From positions 118,923,849 through 118,987,848 of the forward strand of contig NC_039359.1 in the NCBI RefSeq assembly GCF_003573695.1: a stretch of 64,000 bases of DNA, given 5' to 3'. Made by a program: the position numbers and the translations under genes. The stretch's first letter is position 1. Each line of letters opens with the position of its first letter. The notes under the pieces are model-generated. The model searched no databases and was not told the origin of the DNA. It saw nothing but the letters and a program-made list of their open reading frames with translations. This document shows positions 34,495-46,775 of this stretch, one piece after another. Source of the DNA: Papaver somniferum. Lineage: Eukaryota > Streptophyta > Magnoliopsida > Ranunculales > Papaveraceae.

Positions 34495-35755
34495 TTAAGC
34501 ACGAATAAGGTCTATTTTAGATTTATCGACTTCCAAGCCTTTAGAAGATATTATATGGCCTAAAACTATGCCATGAGTTACCATGAAATGGCACTTCTCC
34601 CAATTTAGCACAAGATTTGTTTCAACACATCGTTCAAGGATTAATGACAAGTTGTGCAAGCAAAGGTCAAATGAATCACCAAAGACACTAAAGTCATCCA
34701 TAAACACTTCGATTATGTTTTCAACATATTCTGAGAAGATACTTACCATACACCTTTGAAATTGAAAGGTAGCTGGAGCATTGCACAAGCCAAAAGGCAT
34801 CCTTCTATAAGCAAAAGTACCGAAAGGACAAGTGAAAGTGGTTTTCTCTTGATCCTCCGGCGCTATCATAATCTGATTGTAACCTGAATACCATCAAGGA
34901 AGCAATAATAAGAGTGTCCAGCTAAACGTTCAAGCATTTGATCAATAAAAGGCAATGGAAAATGATCCTTCTAGTGGTGGCATTCAATTTCTGTAATCAA
35001 TACAAACCCTCCAACCGGTTTGCACACGAGTTGGGACAAGTTCATTCTTATCATTCTCCACCACCGTCACACCTGATTTCTTTGGTACTACTTGTACCGG
35101 GCTCACCCACTTGCTATCGGATATGGGGTAGATAACACCCACGTCCAAAAGCTTTAGTATCTCCTTTTTCACAACTTCCATCATGGGAGGGTTCAAACGA
35201 CGTTGCGCTTCCCTTGTAGGCTTTGCATCGTCCTCCAAACGGATTTTGTGCATACACGGCAGGGCTTATACCCTTGATATCGGCAATTGTCCATCCTATG
35301 GCCGTCTTGTACTTCCTTAGCACCCTTAGAAGTTTTTGCTCCTGTAATTCACTAAGCTTGTTAGAAACAATCACAGGTAAATCTTCCTTGTCACCCAAGT
35401 ACAAGTACTTTAGGTGATCGGGAAGAGGTTTCAATTCTAACTTTGGAGATTTAACAATGGAAGGTACAAGCTTTTCATCACTGCATGGTAAAGAAATAAA
35501 AGAGATATTATGAGTTTCCGGGCATCCTTGTAGTGAATTAAGATCACCAAGGGCTTCCTTGACTTCATTACCACACTCTACACCATTATCCATGGATGTA
35601 GTCAAAACGGTTTCCAAAGCATCATCACCATTCAATTCAAACACTTGTTGTGCCAATGTATCCATAACATCAATGGAGAAACAAGAGTGGACATCACTAG
35701 GATATCTCATCGTCTCGAAAATGTTGAAACGTATTGTTTCTCCATCAAACTCCAT
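34495..35755 (-). pseudogene. Athila reverse transcriptase remnant
   Basis: It begins with a linker (KYLYLGDKEDLPVIVSNKL), then RT (LLDVGVIYPISDSKWVSPVQ, WRVCIDYRN), the first catalytic Asp in a FLDG motif (near 34905), RRMPFGLCNAPATFQ, and VFMDDFSVFG (the DD pair, near 34690). There are frame changes near 35230, 34980 and 34890. The spacing is that of Athila RT. RT copies element RNA into cDNA; this copy is dead. Confidence 0.9.
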
Positions 35756-36411
35756 AGTTAGCGTTCCTTGTCCACATCAATAATGGTTTTCGCCGTTTTC
35801 ATGAAGGGACGCCCAAGTAGCAATGGAAGAGACGAGTGGTGACCCTTCATTCATCTCTAACACGCAAAAGTCAGCTGGAAATACAAGTTGATTAACCTGC
35901 ACAAGAACATCCTCAACAATACCCATTGGGTAAACATTAGAGCGATCGGCTAATTGCAATACAATTCCAGCCTTTTTAAGAGGACCTAACTCAAGTGAAT
36001 TGTACATAGATGCAGGCATAACATTAACGGATGCACCTAAATCCAACATAGCTTTGTTAAATGTGGTGTTACCAATTGTGACTGGAATGTCAAAGCTACC
36101 GGGATCCTTACATTTCAGTGGGAGTTTGTGTTGTAAGATTGCCGAAGCATTCTCCCCCACACTTAGCACTTCATTATCTTTGAGCCTTGCTTATTGGTAC
36201 ACAAGTCCTTCAACACTTCGCATACTTGGGAACTTGCTTGATAGCATCAATGAGTGGTATGTTCACATGAATCTTCTTTAGAACGTCTAAAATCCTTTTC
36301 TAGTTCCGCCTTCTTGGAACTTGCAAATCTGCGAGGAAAGGTAAAGGAGGAACATAAGTAGAAACCGGAGTTTTAGAGTTAGGAATAGGTACCTCATGTT
36401 TGGGAGAATCA
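35756..36411 (-). pseudogene. Athila protease remnant
   Basis: An open frame at 35777-36169 has ILQHKLPLKCKDPGSFDIPV and the aspartic-protease site MLDLGASVNVMP (DLGAS, usual for Athila), then LADRSNVYPMGIVEDVLVQV. Upstream, 36170-36411 links it to gag in broken frames. The protease would cleave the polyprotein. A stop after NGENHY separates it from RT. Confidence 0.88.
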
Positions 36412-37880
36412 TCACTCTTCTCCTCCAAAAAGGTTCCTTTGGTGTTTCCACCTTGCCCGAATCAGTAATTCGGGTTGCACAAGTTGTGTACCACTTCTCA
36501 ACGTAATAGCATTGACACCCTCTTTTGGGTTAATAGGTTGAGAAGGGAGTTTCCCACTATTTTGTGCCTTCAATTTGTTTATATCAACCGCCATGGATCC
36601 CATTTGTGTCTGCAACTCCTTGATAGCACTCTTAGTTTCTTGTTGACTTTCCTTAAACATGGTAGAAATGGCTTGCATAAAAGTTTGAAGCTTTGCATCG
36701 ATATCGGAACCTTGATTTTGCATCGATTGGTTGCTGAAATTGTTGATGTTGCGGCTGGAATTGTTGTTGTTGTGGTTGAAATCCACCCGAACGGTTGAAT
36801 GTAGGTTGTTGAACCGCACCTTGCTTGTTTGCATATCTAAAGTTGGGGTGATCTCTCCATCCCGGATTGTAAGTGTTGGAGTAGGGATCATACCGTCTTT
36901 GTTGATTTGGAAAGACCGCACTAGCTTGCTCCAACTCTTCACCATATGAAGGTAAAATAACCGCAACCATCTTTTGCATCATTTGCTCCATGTTATCCAT
37001 CCTTTGATCACGGTGTGATGATGAATCTGTAACTTCATGCACTCGCCTAACCATTGGTTCACCTCTTGTGTAGAATTGTTGCGAGTTTGCAGCCATGCTT
37101 TCAATCAACTCGGTAGCTTGGGCCACCGTCTTGTTCACTAGTGCACCACCACCCGCTGCATCAAGAAGATATCTATCACTTGATTGGAGACCTTCGTAGA
37201 AGTATTGTATTATCATCACGTCACTAAATTGGTGGTGTGGACATCTTGCCACCAATCTCTCGTATCGCTCCCAACATTCATACAAAGATTCTCCTACGTG
37301 TTTCTTTATCCCACAAATGTCTTTGCGAATTTGAGTAGCCTTTGACGCAGGAAAATACCTCTCTAGAAAGAGTTTCTTCAACCCGTTCCATGTAGTGACA
37401 CTTCCGGATGGTAAATAATACAACCATTCCTTAGTATTGTCCTCCAAAGAGAATGGAAAAGCTTTCAACATTGCTCCATCCGCATTAGTCTCAGGTGGAA
37501 GCATAGCTATGATAACGTTGTGAAAATCCATGAGATGATTGTTTGGATCCTCATTCGCCATGCCATGAAACTTCGGTAACTCTCTAATCAACCCCGGCTT
37601 GATCTCGAAGGTTGAGTTTGTCTCAATACACCACCGCTGTGCATCAAGCCTATGAGAAGCCAAGTCCTTGAGTGTACGATTTTCATCACCCATTGCTTCT
37701 TCTTCTTCTTCAACTAGTGGTTCTTCTACAAATGGAACCTCTTGTTCTTCTTCTAGTTTTAATTATTCTTCCACTTCTAACTCTTGTTCTTCCGTCGTGT
37801 CTTGACTTGGTTGGAGTATTGTGCCTCTTCAAGTAGCTATCCCGCACCTTAGATAGTTCCAATCTTTAGAAGCCATGGAT
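36412..37880 (-). pseudogene. gag: Athila gag remnant
   Basis: The longest open part (37693-36653) carries the retrotransposon gag domain (FHGMANEDPNNHLMDF, LPSGSVTTWNGLKKLFLERY, HVGESLYECWERYERLVARC) and the YDPYSNTYNPGWRDHPNFRY segment usual for Athila gag. A Gln-rich part with QPQQQQFQPQHQQ follows. A frameshift near 36720 leads to a coiled-coil stretch (KELQTQMGSMAVDINKL). A likely older start lies at 37877 (MASKDWNYLRC), separated by stops, so the true N-terminus is lost. Confidence 0.92.
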
Positions 37881-37999
37881 TAGGTACCTGAAAACAATTC
37901 TTGCAAACAAGTGAGAAACAAGACAAAAAAAAACAAAAAGCAAATATGAAAGCAGAAATGATGATAAGAAACTAAAAACGTAATAACAATCCGTATGCC

Positions 38000-38017
38000 T
38001 CCCCGGCAGCGGCGCCA
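38000..38017 (-). promoter_or_regulatory. Primer-binding site of Athila element
   Basis: On the - strand, after the 5' LTR and the bases AAATT, stands TGGCGCCGCTGCCGGGGA, an Asp-tRNA-type primer site typical of Athila-like Gypsy elements. Confidence 0.88.
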
Positions 38018-38022
38018 AAATT

Positions 38023-41000
38023 TGACCGGCTGTCAGCCGTGCAAATATAATTCACTTCCTCATTCAACTAGAAATAAATATAGTATGCGATAAGAAAGAG
38101 TTCGTTCCTACAGAGATCCTTTTGTTGTTATCAATTTTCAGTTTCTTAGTAACCAAAGGGGGGGGTTTTGTTTTATCTAAATAAACAAAGCAATGAAAGT
38201 AAATTAAAAGCAATAAAATAATTGAATAATCAATATGGAGAAGATATTGGTCATGGGATAGTATCCTTCACAAACATGTATTTTCATCAATGATTAGAAT
38301 TTAAATTTAATCTCTCATCTATTAGAAGTCCTAGGATATCTTGATCGCAAGAGTATCCCGTTTATTTCCCGATTTTATCACAAATAACATTAAAAGATGC
38401 TAATGTGAAATCTACCTAGAAAGCAACCTAAAGTGTAAAAGCACAATTAAGTTTAACTCCCTAAGAGCAATAAGTTCTATGAAATAAGACTAACCAATGC
38501 AAACAAAATGTGTAAAAGCACTAATTCGTTTTAACAAAGGTTATGATTCATATGTGACTAGTAGGATGTATCACTACAAGCAATACCCATAATTATGCTA
38601 CTTAAAATCAGGGACACACAACTTTTTCGTATTGAAAACCCTAATATAGCTCTAGAGATGAAAGCAAATCGGATTGATTCCGGACTCAACCAATCAAACA
38701 ATCAAATCATATAACAATATAAACCATGAATCATAAATAATAAATTTTTGAGACAAAACTAATTCATTGATTTAAATAAAATGCTTGAGAAATCAACTTT
38801 TATCCCATAACCAATAATTGAGTTTAGTTACTCATAATAATGGAGTTCATCATAATCATAATCATAAAATAATTGAAGAAGATGAAAAATAAAACGAAAG
38901 CAAATCCTAGTTGTAGCTATCTCCAAAGCTCCAAGAATAATACGTGATTTTCAAAAGTTTTAGAAAACTTTTCTTTTTGTAGCTTTTCTCCCTTCCAAAA
39001 TTAGGTCAAGTCTTCAAAAGCCCAAACTCCAATAGATAGATGTCCACCAAGCCCATATGTGAGAAAAACCCATGTAGAAAATATGTCCAAAATCGTCGTC
39101 GAAAATTGGCCGGAAAACAGCTCAGGTGGCCGGCAAAGTCCACCCGGTCACCGGTCAAAGCAGTCAACACGGGTCAACTGGTTCATCTGACTAGGTCATA
39201 GGCCAGAGTTGCTATCTTGCACGGATATACTCAATGTTGCACCATGTTGGTGCATCACAGACTGAACTCCAGCCGCAATGGCATTTCACCAGGCAGTATC
39301 CTGCAATTCTAACCACCAGAGTAATGGTTTGCTTCCATCTCTTCTCAGCTCACTGCCACAAATCATCCATTTAAACACTTTTCAATCTTCCATTTCAATT
39401 GATCTATAACCATAATCATTCCTTGCATCTTAGCGCACTACCACTGTAACCACCCAACTCAAGCTACAACATTGCAGAGCCATGGCATCAACAATGTCAC
39501 ATTTATTCCATATATCTCATCACCAGCACAACTCCCTTGTAATTTGCAGTATCACCAAGTACTCAGCTGCTCCATCACAGGCCAATGATGCCTGCAATCC
39601 CCGTCTGTAGCTAGAACCAGCATCAATTCAGTTGCAACATCTTGAACTCAATACAGTTCCTTGAAGCAGCAAACAACCCCTTGTTGTCATCTGCTTTGCA
39701 CTTTGCCCTGCATTAGTAACCAATCCACCAACATCCTCAAGTACAGTCTCAACTGCAATTTCAGCTCAAACCCAGTAGCAGCAACATAAACAAAGCCTCC
39801 TTGCTTGCAATCACCAACACTTGCTCTTCCTGCAACTTCATGTGCCAACAGTTCAGCTCAAGATCATCAGACCCATCTTCAGTTACAACACAAATTCACC
39901 TTAATAACACCTTCAACCACAAACCCATCCTTAATTCATCATCATAATCTTCTTAACTGAAACAGCAACCACCAGATTCAATTTCTTCAGCTTTGCATCC
40001 TTCTCTGCAGCTGCAGACTCACTGCATTCTCAGCTCCTACAATCACCAGCTGTACCTATTCCACCCCATCTGACCAGAACCAACTGCATATGCAGCTGCA
40101 ACTCACAATTTAGATTCTTCTCTATCTCTAGACACCACCGGTTCCAGCCACGATATCAACTTCCTGTAACTTCATAATCTGCAACATCGGTGCACTCATA
40201 GCAGCAGCTTCACTTCCATCCATTTGCATCTGTAGCTCCATTTCATGCATCACCAATTCAATTTTCTGCACAAACTGCTCGCAATACCAACAACAGCATC
40301 AGCCTTCACTACTTTGCAGTCCACGACCATTTTATGCTTCAAAGTTACTCCATAATCCAGTTAGCACAACAACCTGCAATATATCAGCTCAACTCAGCTT
40401 CTCCTTGTAACCTTGTCATTTGAGCAACTCCAGTTCCTGCAATCAGTTCAAACTCTGAACTTCGTCTCCCATTCTCCATCTCAGTCAAAACCCATGTTCC
40501 AGCTTCAAACCCTCAATTCACTGAAGCTTCCTCCAACCCTAGCTTTTATTTCAGAGGGATCTTCTCTTCTTCATCCATTTAATCTCAAAATCATACAGAA
40601 TCCCTAGTTCCTAGATCAGAAGCAAACCCTTAATTTATACCACCAACTTCAATTTCATCCTCAATTCAGAATCCATCTAAAACCCATTTTTGAACTTACA
40701 CAATCGAACCCAACTCTCTTTTCTTCACTGATTCAAACACAACCCCTCTTCTCAGGTCCAATTCTTCGATCTCCATTTCCAATTCAATCAAACACTCATC
40801 AAATATGAGTTTCCCTATTAAGAAACAGCAGAAATCAATGGCATCAACATCGAGTTTTTCTCTCTTTATTCGATCCAGACTTCAATCACTGTCTCAATTT
40901 CATCTCCTTTTACCGAGTTTCACTGCCGCCATGGCTTCTCTCAATTTCGGGGGAATAATGGGAAGAGAAGAAAACTTCTCTTGAATTTAGGTCTTGTAAT

Positions 41001-41359
41001 GATACAAAGTGATATTGGCACCCTGCATTCCTGGACAAGGGCTAACCGCTTCGAACATGGCTTGTCGGTTTCAGAAAAGCGACAGCTTAATTCTCAATTC
41101 AACTGTCAGTTCTAGGAGACTGACAATATAATTTTCTGCATAACTCCTTTTACATGACCTAGTCTGCTCCAAATATCGCCAGTGAATTGACCTTTTTGCG
41201 CTTTTCGCTCCAAATGGACGTTTCTCCTTCTTTTGCTCCAAATGACTCCATTGCACCTAATAAACTCAAACTCAAACATAAGATACATAATTTTCAAGAA
41301 AAATAGCAAAGAAAGCATAAACTATAGATATAAAATTAGGTGTTTTACAACACCTATCA
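38023..41359 (-). repeat. 5' LTR of Athila element
   Basis: This 3337-bp LTR starts (- orientation) TGATAGGTGTTGTAAAACAC at 41359 and ends ACAGCCGGTCA at 38023. It has a 21-bp insertion near 40988-41010 relative to the other LTR. Confidence 0.93.
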
Positions 41360-43635
41360 AGCTAAAGTATGCGTACCAGTATGCGTATTGGCGAAGTCAG
41401 TTGAAGTCCGGGAACATTAGTATGCGTACCGTATGCGCACTATATTCAACTGAGTTCGGATGTGAACCACAGTATGCGTGCCCGTTTACATACTAGAGAA
41501 CATAGTCCAAGTCCGGCTACTTAGGTATGCGTACCCGTTTGCATACTTGAGTAGGTTATGTTCTAAAATTGGTTTGTACATGAACTAATACATTTATATA
41601 TTAAGGAATGCAATCTTTTGCGAACCGTGGCTATAATGTTCATGAATTGATTCGCGTGAATCAATACCGATTTTGCTTCAATTGTGTCTTGTATCTTCTA
41701 TGAGAATATAAATAATTGAACAACTCTAGAACTAGTTTCATTTAAGTCGTTTGAACTAGTTATGGTTAATATGAATATGGTTGATATGAAATTGTTCATA
41801 TGGCTAACTTGGGTTAACTATTGTTAAGCCAACAAAGGTGTACATATTTAGGTACGGCTACTCATATCTAAATGAAGTCACTTTTCATTTGTGTGTAACA
41901 AGCTAAGTTCGATCTAACGGTTGAAAGATATTAGCTTGAGCCTAATCAGATTTGCATCTAACAGTTAATATTGAATGTTTTGTTACCAAGGTAGCATTTA
42001 TTGCAAACCCTGATTTGAAGATTATATAATGGAGAACTCTAGAAATTGGGAAACCTAATCCCCACACCTCATGTGTGATATTAGTTGCGACTAGAGTCGA
42101 TTCTCTTTTAACCTTAGGTTTTTCTAAAATCCTGTAGGTTAACGACTTGAAGACTTCATTGGGATTGTGAAGCCAGACCCCAACTATTTTCTCTGTAGTT
42201 GCATGTCCTGATCTTGCTGTTTTATATCGTGATTGAGTACTATCTTCTCTAAGATTGGCTCGAGATTTAATCTCCGATAGGTAAGATAAAAAGTAGTCAC
42301 AAACATATTCGTCTCATCGTTTGTGATTCCACAATATCTTGTTTCACCATACGATTAAGATTATTGTGAGGTGATTGATATTTCGAGGATGTTCTTCGGA
42401 ATATAAGTCCGGTATACCAATTGGTTCCTGCTCACTTTGATTTAGAAAGACGGAACAAAACTCATAGGTATATCAGTGGGAGACAGATTTATCTATTCAA
42501 TAGACTTTTCTGTGTGATACAGATTGGTTTATCAAGTTTTCGACTGGGTCGTAGCAACTCTTAGTTGTGGGTGAGATCATCTAAGGGAATCAAGTGTGTA
42601 GAGTCCTGCTGGGATTCCGAGACGTAAGGAGCGCAAATGTACCTTGATCAGTGTGAGATTGGTTAGGGCTCAACTACATTCCAGTCTGAAGTTAACTTGG
42701 AGTAGGATAGTGTCTGTAGCGGCTTAATATAGTGTGGTGTTCAAATCTGGACTAGGTCCCGGGGTTTTTTTGCATTTGCGGTTTCCTCATTAACAAAATT
42801 TCTGGTGTCTGTTGTAGATGGGGAAAAACGATTTGCTGGTTTTTAAGGAATTAAGGAGACGACCGTACAGAGGAGACTCCTCGAACCGAGCGAAATGTTA
42901 AACCTCACACAGATGCACCGTTGCAAAGGGGGTGCTTTAGATTCGAGAGATCAATCTGTAGTACTCCGGCCTAAATCAAGACAATGACCGTTCCGGAGTA
43001 AATTCGTTCACAAGAGAGGATGAGTTGATCTGTAGGAGGGAAGCTGAGAAATATGTGAAATCAATGGTAATCAAAGATTGTGGGTGTGTAAATTCTGAAT
43101 ACGATAAGCTCTGAGTGATTGAAATTGCTCAATTGAGAGTAGTTGCTCAATTGATGAGTTGATGATCTCGTGTTGTCAGTTTGACGTGAGATTGATGATA
43201 CTGATGATGCCCATTCAATCATGATTCAAAGACTTATTTATATTTCTGGAATTTTAGACACCATGATTCCATGAAGTGTGACAGTTGATGGAATCAAGGA
43301 GTGGGGAAGTGTATATCGTGTTTGAAACCAGTTGTTCAACGTGTGGAGACTTGGTCGATTTTCCACCCCACTACCTCGTGAATTCCTTCAACTGATTGCA
43401 CGACTTGCTCACATTCCATCGTGTCTTTGAACACACGTGTCGTAGACCTCCATACCAAAACCCAAAGTGATATCCCCCCAAAGTGACACGATTGACGTCT
43501 CGTGGTATGTTAGTCAATTGATGACTTCGTGGTTTGATGGGACGATGAGTCCATGTAGTTGCTGAGTTGAACATGATGTTCTGAAACTCATGAATTGAAC
43601 ATCTCATGAGACAGAGGTATAGTTCTTACGATGAA

Positions 43636-43790
43636 GTGAGCAAGTATTGCTCATTCGATGGATCGTTGAATATTGATTGTTGAACCAATATTCCTTGGTT
43701 TGAGAAAATATTTATCATCTGAGCAAGTGTTGCTCATGTGATGAATTGTGGAATATTTGATTGTCTGAGCATGTGTTGCTCATCTGATGG
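43636..43790 (+). repeat. Short palindromic repeats TGAGCAAG-TTGCTCA
   Basis: Three copies of TGAGCAAGTGTTGCTCATC-like sequence (about 43637, 43719 and 43767) each form a small hairpin. They lie in the solo LTR. Confidence 0.7.
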
Positions 43791-44517
43791 ATTATTGGCA
43801 GCGTACCAAAAATATTAATTAGAATACTGGTCGTTGAACCGAGCATAATTAATAAAATTAATGACCATGAGGTCGTAGTAAAATTATTAAGGTTGGAATC
43901 TGGAATGATGATCCTTGGATTCAGAAACCCTAATTTGATCAATTGATGATCAATTCATGGTTCGTCAGAATTTTAACCATGGGACGAAGGAGGGAGCGAC
44001 TACATGGGACCGCGGATCAACCATGTAGTGTCCATATGCTCACGTGCGCAAATATAAAGAACTCCTGAAGAGTTGACGATTTGTTGGTGAAAGAATGATT
44101 AAATGCTGGTTTAATCATTTATTCGAAAATGCTCGTCTGAGCCTTAGGTGAGAAAACCTAATTAATTATGACAGAGTGAGGGACCGACCATGGGGTCATG
44201 AAACCGGCCCTGGGTAGTCACTTGACCGCCTGATGATCACTTCATGAAAATCCAAAGTGTTTGGAAGAGTCTTGGACCTAATACGTGCAATTGTGCAAAT
44301 TAGGTCAAAACTGTGAAATTTGATGGGACCGGCTTCAATAAGCCAAAGAGCTAATCTTGGTCGGTCAAGATAGCGCGCTCGTGTCCCCAAGGCGTCCGCG
44401 TCTCATTCCTGAGAATTTTGATATTTTCTGGCGTGCAATTGAGCATACATTCGAGAAAATATGCCAAAATTAGGGTTTCGACGAAACTGAGGAAAACACC
44501 ATGAGATGATGAAAAAT

Positions 44518-45390
44518 AATTATAAAATAAGTAATGAGGAGGCGTGGGACCGCCGTTGTCAAGGCATGATCGGCCGGTCGTGACCACGGTCTCGTGGTGC
44601 CTTTTCCTTAATTTTATAATATTTTGATGATTTTATGAAAAATTCATGAATTTTGAGAAATTTGATGAATTTAGGGAATTTCCATGAATTGAAGGAGTTT
44701 TCATGAGTTCAGGGAAGCAAAAAATATTAAAATAATAAAAACAAGGGCATGTGGGACCGTGGGAGGCATGGCCGGCCGGCTTGGGCCCGGTCCCACGAGT
44801 TTCCCTAATTTTTGTGTATTTTTTATGTATTTTTGATGAATTGAGGGAATTTTTCCTAATTTGAGAGAAATACCATGAAATCAAGGAATTTGATGAATTC
44901 AAGAAAAACTAATAATGAAATAATAAAACAAAGGGGCGTGTGGGATCGGCTAGGGCATGGCCGGCCGGCCAAGGCCCGGTCCCACAAGTTTTCATAATTT
45001 ATTTTATTTTATTATTATTTGATGATTTGTGCAAAAATACCATGAAATCAAGGAGTTTTTTCATGAAATTAGATAAATAATAATAATAATAAAATAATAA
45101 TAAAGAACCGTGGGGTGTGGGGCCGGTTGGGACCAAGGCATGGCCGGTTGGCCAATGGTCACGCCCCACACTCCTTTCCTTAATTTTATATTATTTTTTA
45201 TGGATTTATGGAAGTCCCGTGAAACCGAGGAGTTTCCTCGAGACGAAGGAGATTTGATAAAATGAGAGAATTTTCATCAAATCATGGAAAATAATAAAAA
45301 TGCATTAAAAATATAAAACTGGTGTGGGATTGACCACGACACGGTCGGTTGGTTGTGTGTCCGTGCTCCCAGCACCCTGGTCAATATTTT
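44518..45390 (+). repeat. About 200-bp tandem units with GC-rich hairpins
   Basis: Five degenerate units (GC cores near 44545, 44750, 44940, 45115 and 45325) alternate an AT-rich part with a GC core. Cores have GTGGGACCG ... CATGGCCGGCCGGC ... CGGTCCCAC. The outer stem is kept while its sequence changes: GTGGGA with TCCCAC in units 2 and 3, GTGGGG with CCCCAC in unit 4. Weaker relatives may precede at about 43980-44020 and 44180-44220. Confidence 0.75.
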
Positions 45391-45629
45391 TAATTATTTA
45401 TTATTTTCTTCTATATTTTGCATAGGTTCATCGTTTCGTTGTATTTTTGAAATACTCGTTCGTGCGGTGACTGTTAGTGTATCGTCGTTGAATACACCTT
45501 CACCATTTGAATCGGGGTTTACTTAGAGGTAGCTCAGACGCCCGGTTGTTGATTATTTATTACTAATTGTGGAATCTATTGGAGAATAATTCACAAAACT
45601 AAGTAATTTAATATTTATTATTAATTCAT

Positions 45630-45920
45630 ACGATCAGCTGAGGATTCGACTACGAATTCAGAATAATAAAGTGAGCATTACCATTCCATGGGATCATAGA
45701 TTCGACCATAAAATTGGAGTAATTAAGATTTATCTATTACCATTTATTAGAACAGTTGTGGATTCGATCATGAAATCGGAGTAATGAGATAATATAGTTA
45801 TTGCTATTCTATGAGATCAAGTCGTGGATTCGATCATAGAATCAGAACAATTGTTACTGCCATTCCATGGGACCATTCGTAGATTCGACCATGGAATAGG
45901 AGCGATTGTAATTAGGAATA
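45630..45920 (+). repeat. About 60-bp tandem units in solo LTR
   Basis: Five imperfect units carry GATTCGACCATGGAATCGGA-like words separated by AT-rich spacers with TTACCATTCCATGG words. Confidence 0.75.
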
Positions 45921-45932
45921 ATTAACTTTGTG

Positions 45933-46085
45933 GCTCTATACTAGCAGAGCAAGCTGTCTAGGAGCATTAATTATCCTGATACGAGCTTGTCGGTAAGTCA
46001 TATCCTTTATATAGTCAGGGTAAACTCATTGTTTGTTCCTGAAGACGTTATCGCTCTATACTAGCAGAGCAAGCTGTCTAGGAGC
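45933..46085 (+). repeat. 33-bp perfect repeat, two copies 120 bp apart
   Basis: The 33-bp word beginning GCTCTATACTAGCAGAGCAA occurs at 45933-45965 and 46053-46085 without mismatch. It holds a GCTCT...AGAGC hairpin. Perfect identity among diverged neighbours suggests selection or recent exchange. Confidence 0.85.
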
Positions 46086-46674
46086 CGTCCATCTCGTGAT
46101 ACTATATAGAAATAATCACTGAAAGTATTCAGTATTTTTGAGATATGTTGTTGTCCAGTCGTGAGACTACATATCCACATGTACTCTGAGAGAAGGTACT
46201 CTCCGTTGAGAATTCGATGAGAGACCCGTGTCTTGATACTCACGTCTGATTGCTGAATCAGAGCTTCGTATAATTATGAGTTTGCGAATTTAGCCTTTGT
46301 CGAAAATCCACCATCTACATCTGTGTTATTTCTCTTTCGCATTATATTTCTTTATATATTTGAAATATCACAGGTTTTGCGTATGTTCAACCAATTGTGA
46401 ATCCAACCTTTGGTTGTTGATTAAATTGATTGACACTTGGATATTGGTTTTTTGATACCGTCCAGGTTATTTATTATATTCAAATTGGCTCGCAAATTCC
46501 TATTTGTTTGATTGCAGATTGAATTGAGAAATTGAGATATAACTCTTTGATATACTTTTCTTAAAGATTGAGTCTGACTTTCTATTTGATTCTCTTGAAA
46601 GTATATTGGAGTTAGTCCATACAGATTGCTAAGTGAAATATTGGTTATGGTTGTTAGACCCCCGCTTTTTCAAT

Positions 46675-46686
46675 TGGTATCAGATT
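46675..46686 (+). promoter_or_regulatory. Primer-binding site, + element unit 1
   Basis: TGGTATCAGATT stands two bases after the LTR end. TGGTATCAGA is the usual primer site complementary to the initiator Met tRNA in plant Copia elements. Confidence 0.8.
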
Positions 46687-46775
46687 AGGCAAACACATTT
46701 AAGACCTCATAAGTCTGTGTTTGTGGTAATCTGATTTGTGTAGATAGTTTTTATCTCAAACTCGTGCACGTAAAG

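Larger units (their letters stand above)
27206..41359 (-). mobile_element. Athila-lineage Ty3/Gypsy retrotransposon, full length but defective
   Basis: This is a 14,154-bp element on the - strand with a perfect 5-bp target duplication, AGCTA at 27201-27205 and 41360-41364. The empty site is visible in the second unit near 54290-54305. LTRs are 3315 and 3337 bp. Gag, protease, RT, RNase H and integrase follow in the usual order, all with frameshifts or stops. No env-like ORF is seen in the 2 kb after integrase. LTR differences are a few per cent by eye, more in the first 260 bp, with one 21-bp indel near 41000. It inserted into the LTR minisatellite of the + element. Confidence 0.95.
42813..46319 (+). 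repeat. 3.5 kb solo LTR of another family
   Basis: The unit starts TGTAGATGG and ends CCATCTACA and is flanked by a perfect 5-bp duplication, TCTGT at 42808-42812 and 46320-46324. The uninserted sequence is seen at about 55748-55756. TG...CA ends, a 5-bp target copy, and no primer site, ORF or second LTR together indicate a solo LTR, the product of LTR-LTR recombination; the orientation is not certain. It contains several short tandem families (separate entries). The length is large for an LTR, and I do not recognise the family. Confidence 0.8.
26477..46672 (+). repeat. + element LTR, unit 1, interrupted by Athila and a solo LTR
   Basis: The LTR starts TGTTAGAGCACTGCTCGG after ATGAT and ends GACCCCCGCTTTTTCA at 46672, next to a primer site. 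The pieces are 26477-27205, 41360-42812 and 46320-46672. After removing the two insertions it is about 2525 bp, against 2534 bp for the intact copy 53569-56102. A minisatellite of about 53-bp units with GTATGCGTACC words spans 27040-27200 and 41365-41560. Confidence 0.88.

Noticed and set aside
44196..44902. Short ORFs on the - strand of the solo LTR
   Set aside because: They cover hairpin repeats and change composition with each unit; no protein similarity is apparent.
42813..46319. DNA transposon because of the 9-bp inverted ends TGTAGATGG and CCATCTACA
   Set aside because: TG...CA ends with a 5-bp target copy fit an LTR better, and there is no transposase. Short inverted ends are normal for LTRs.
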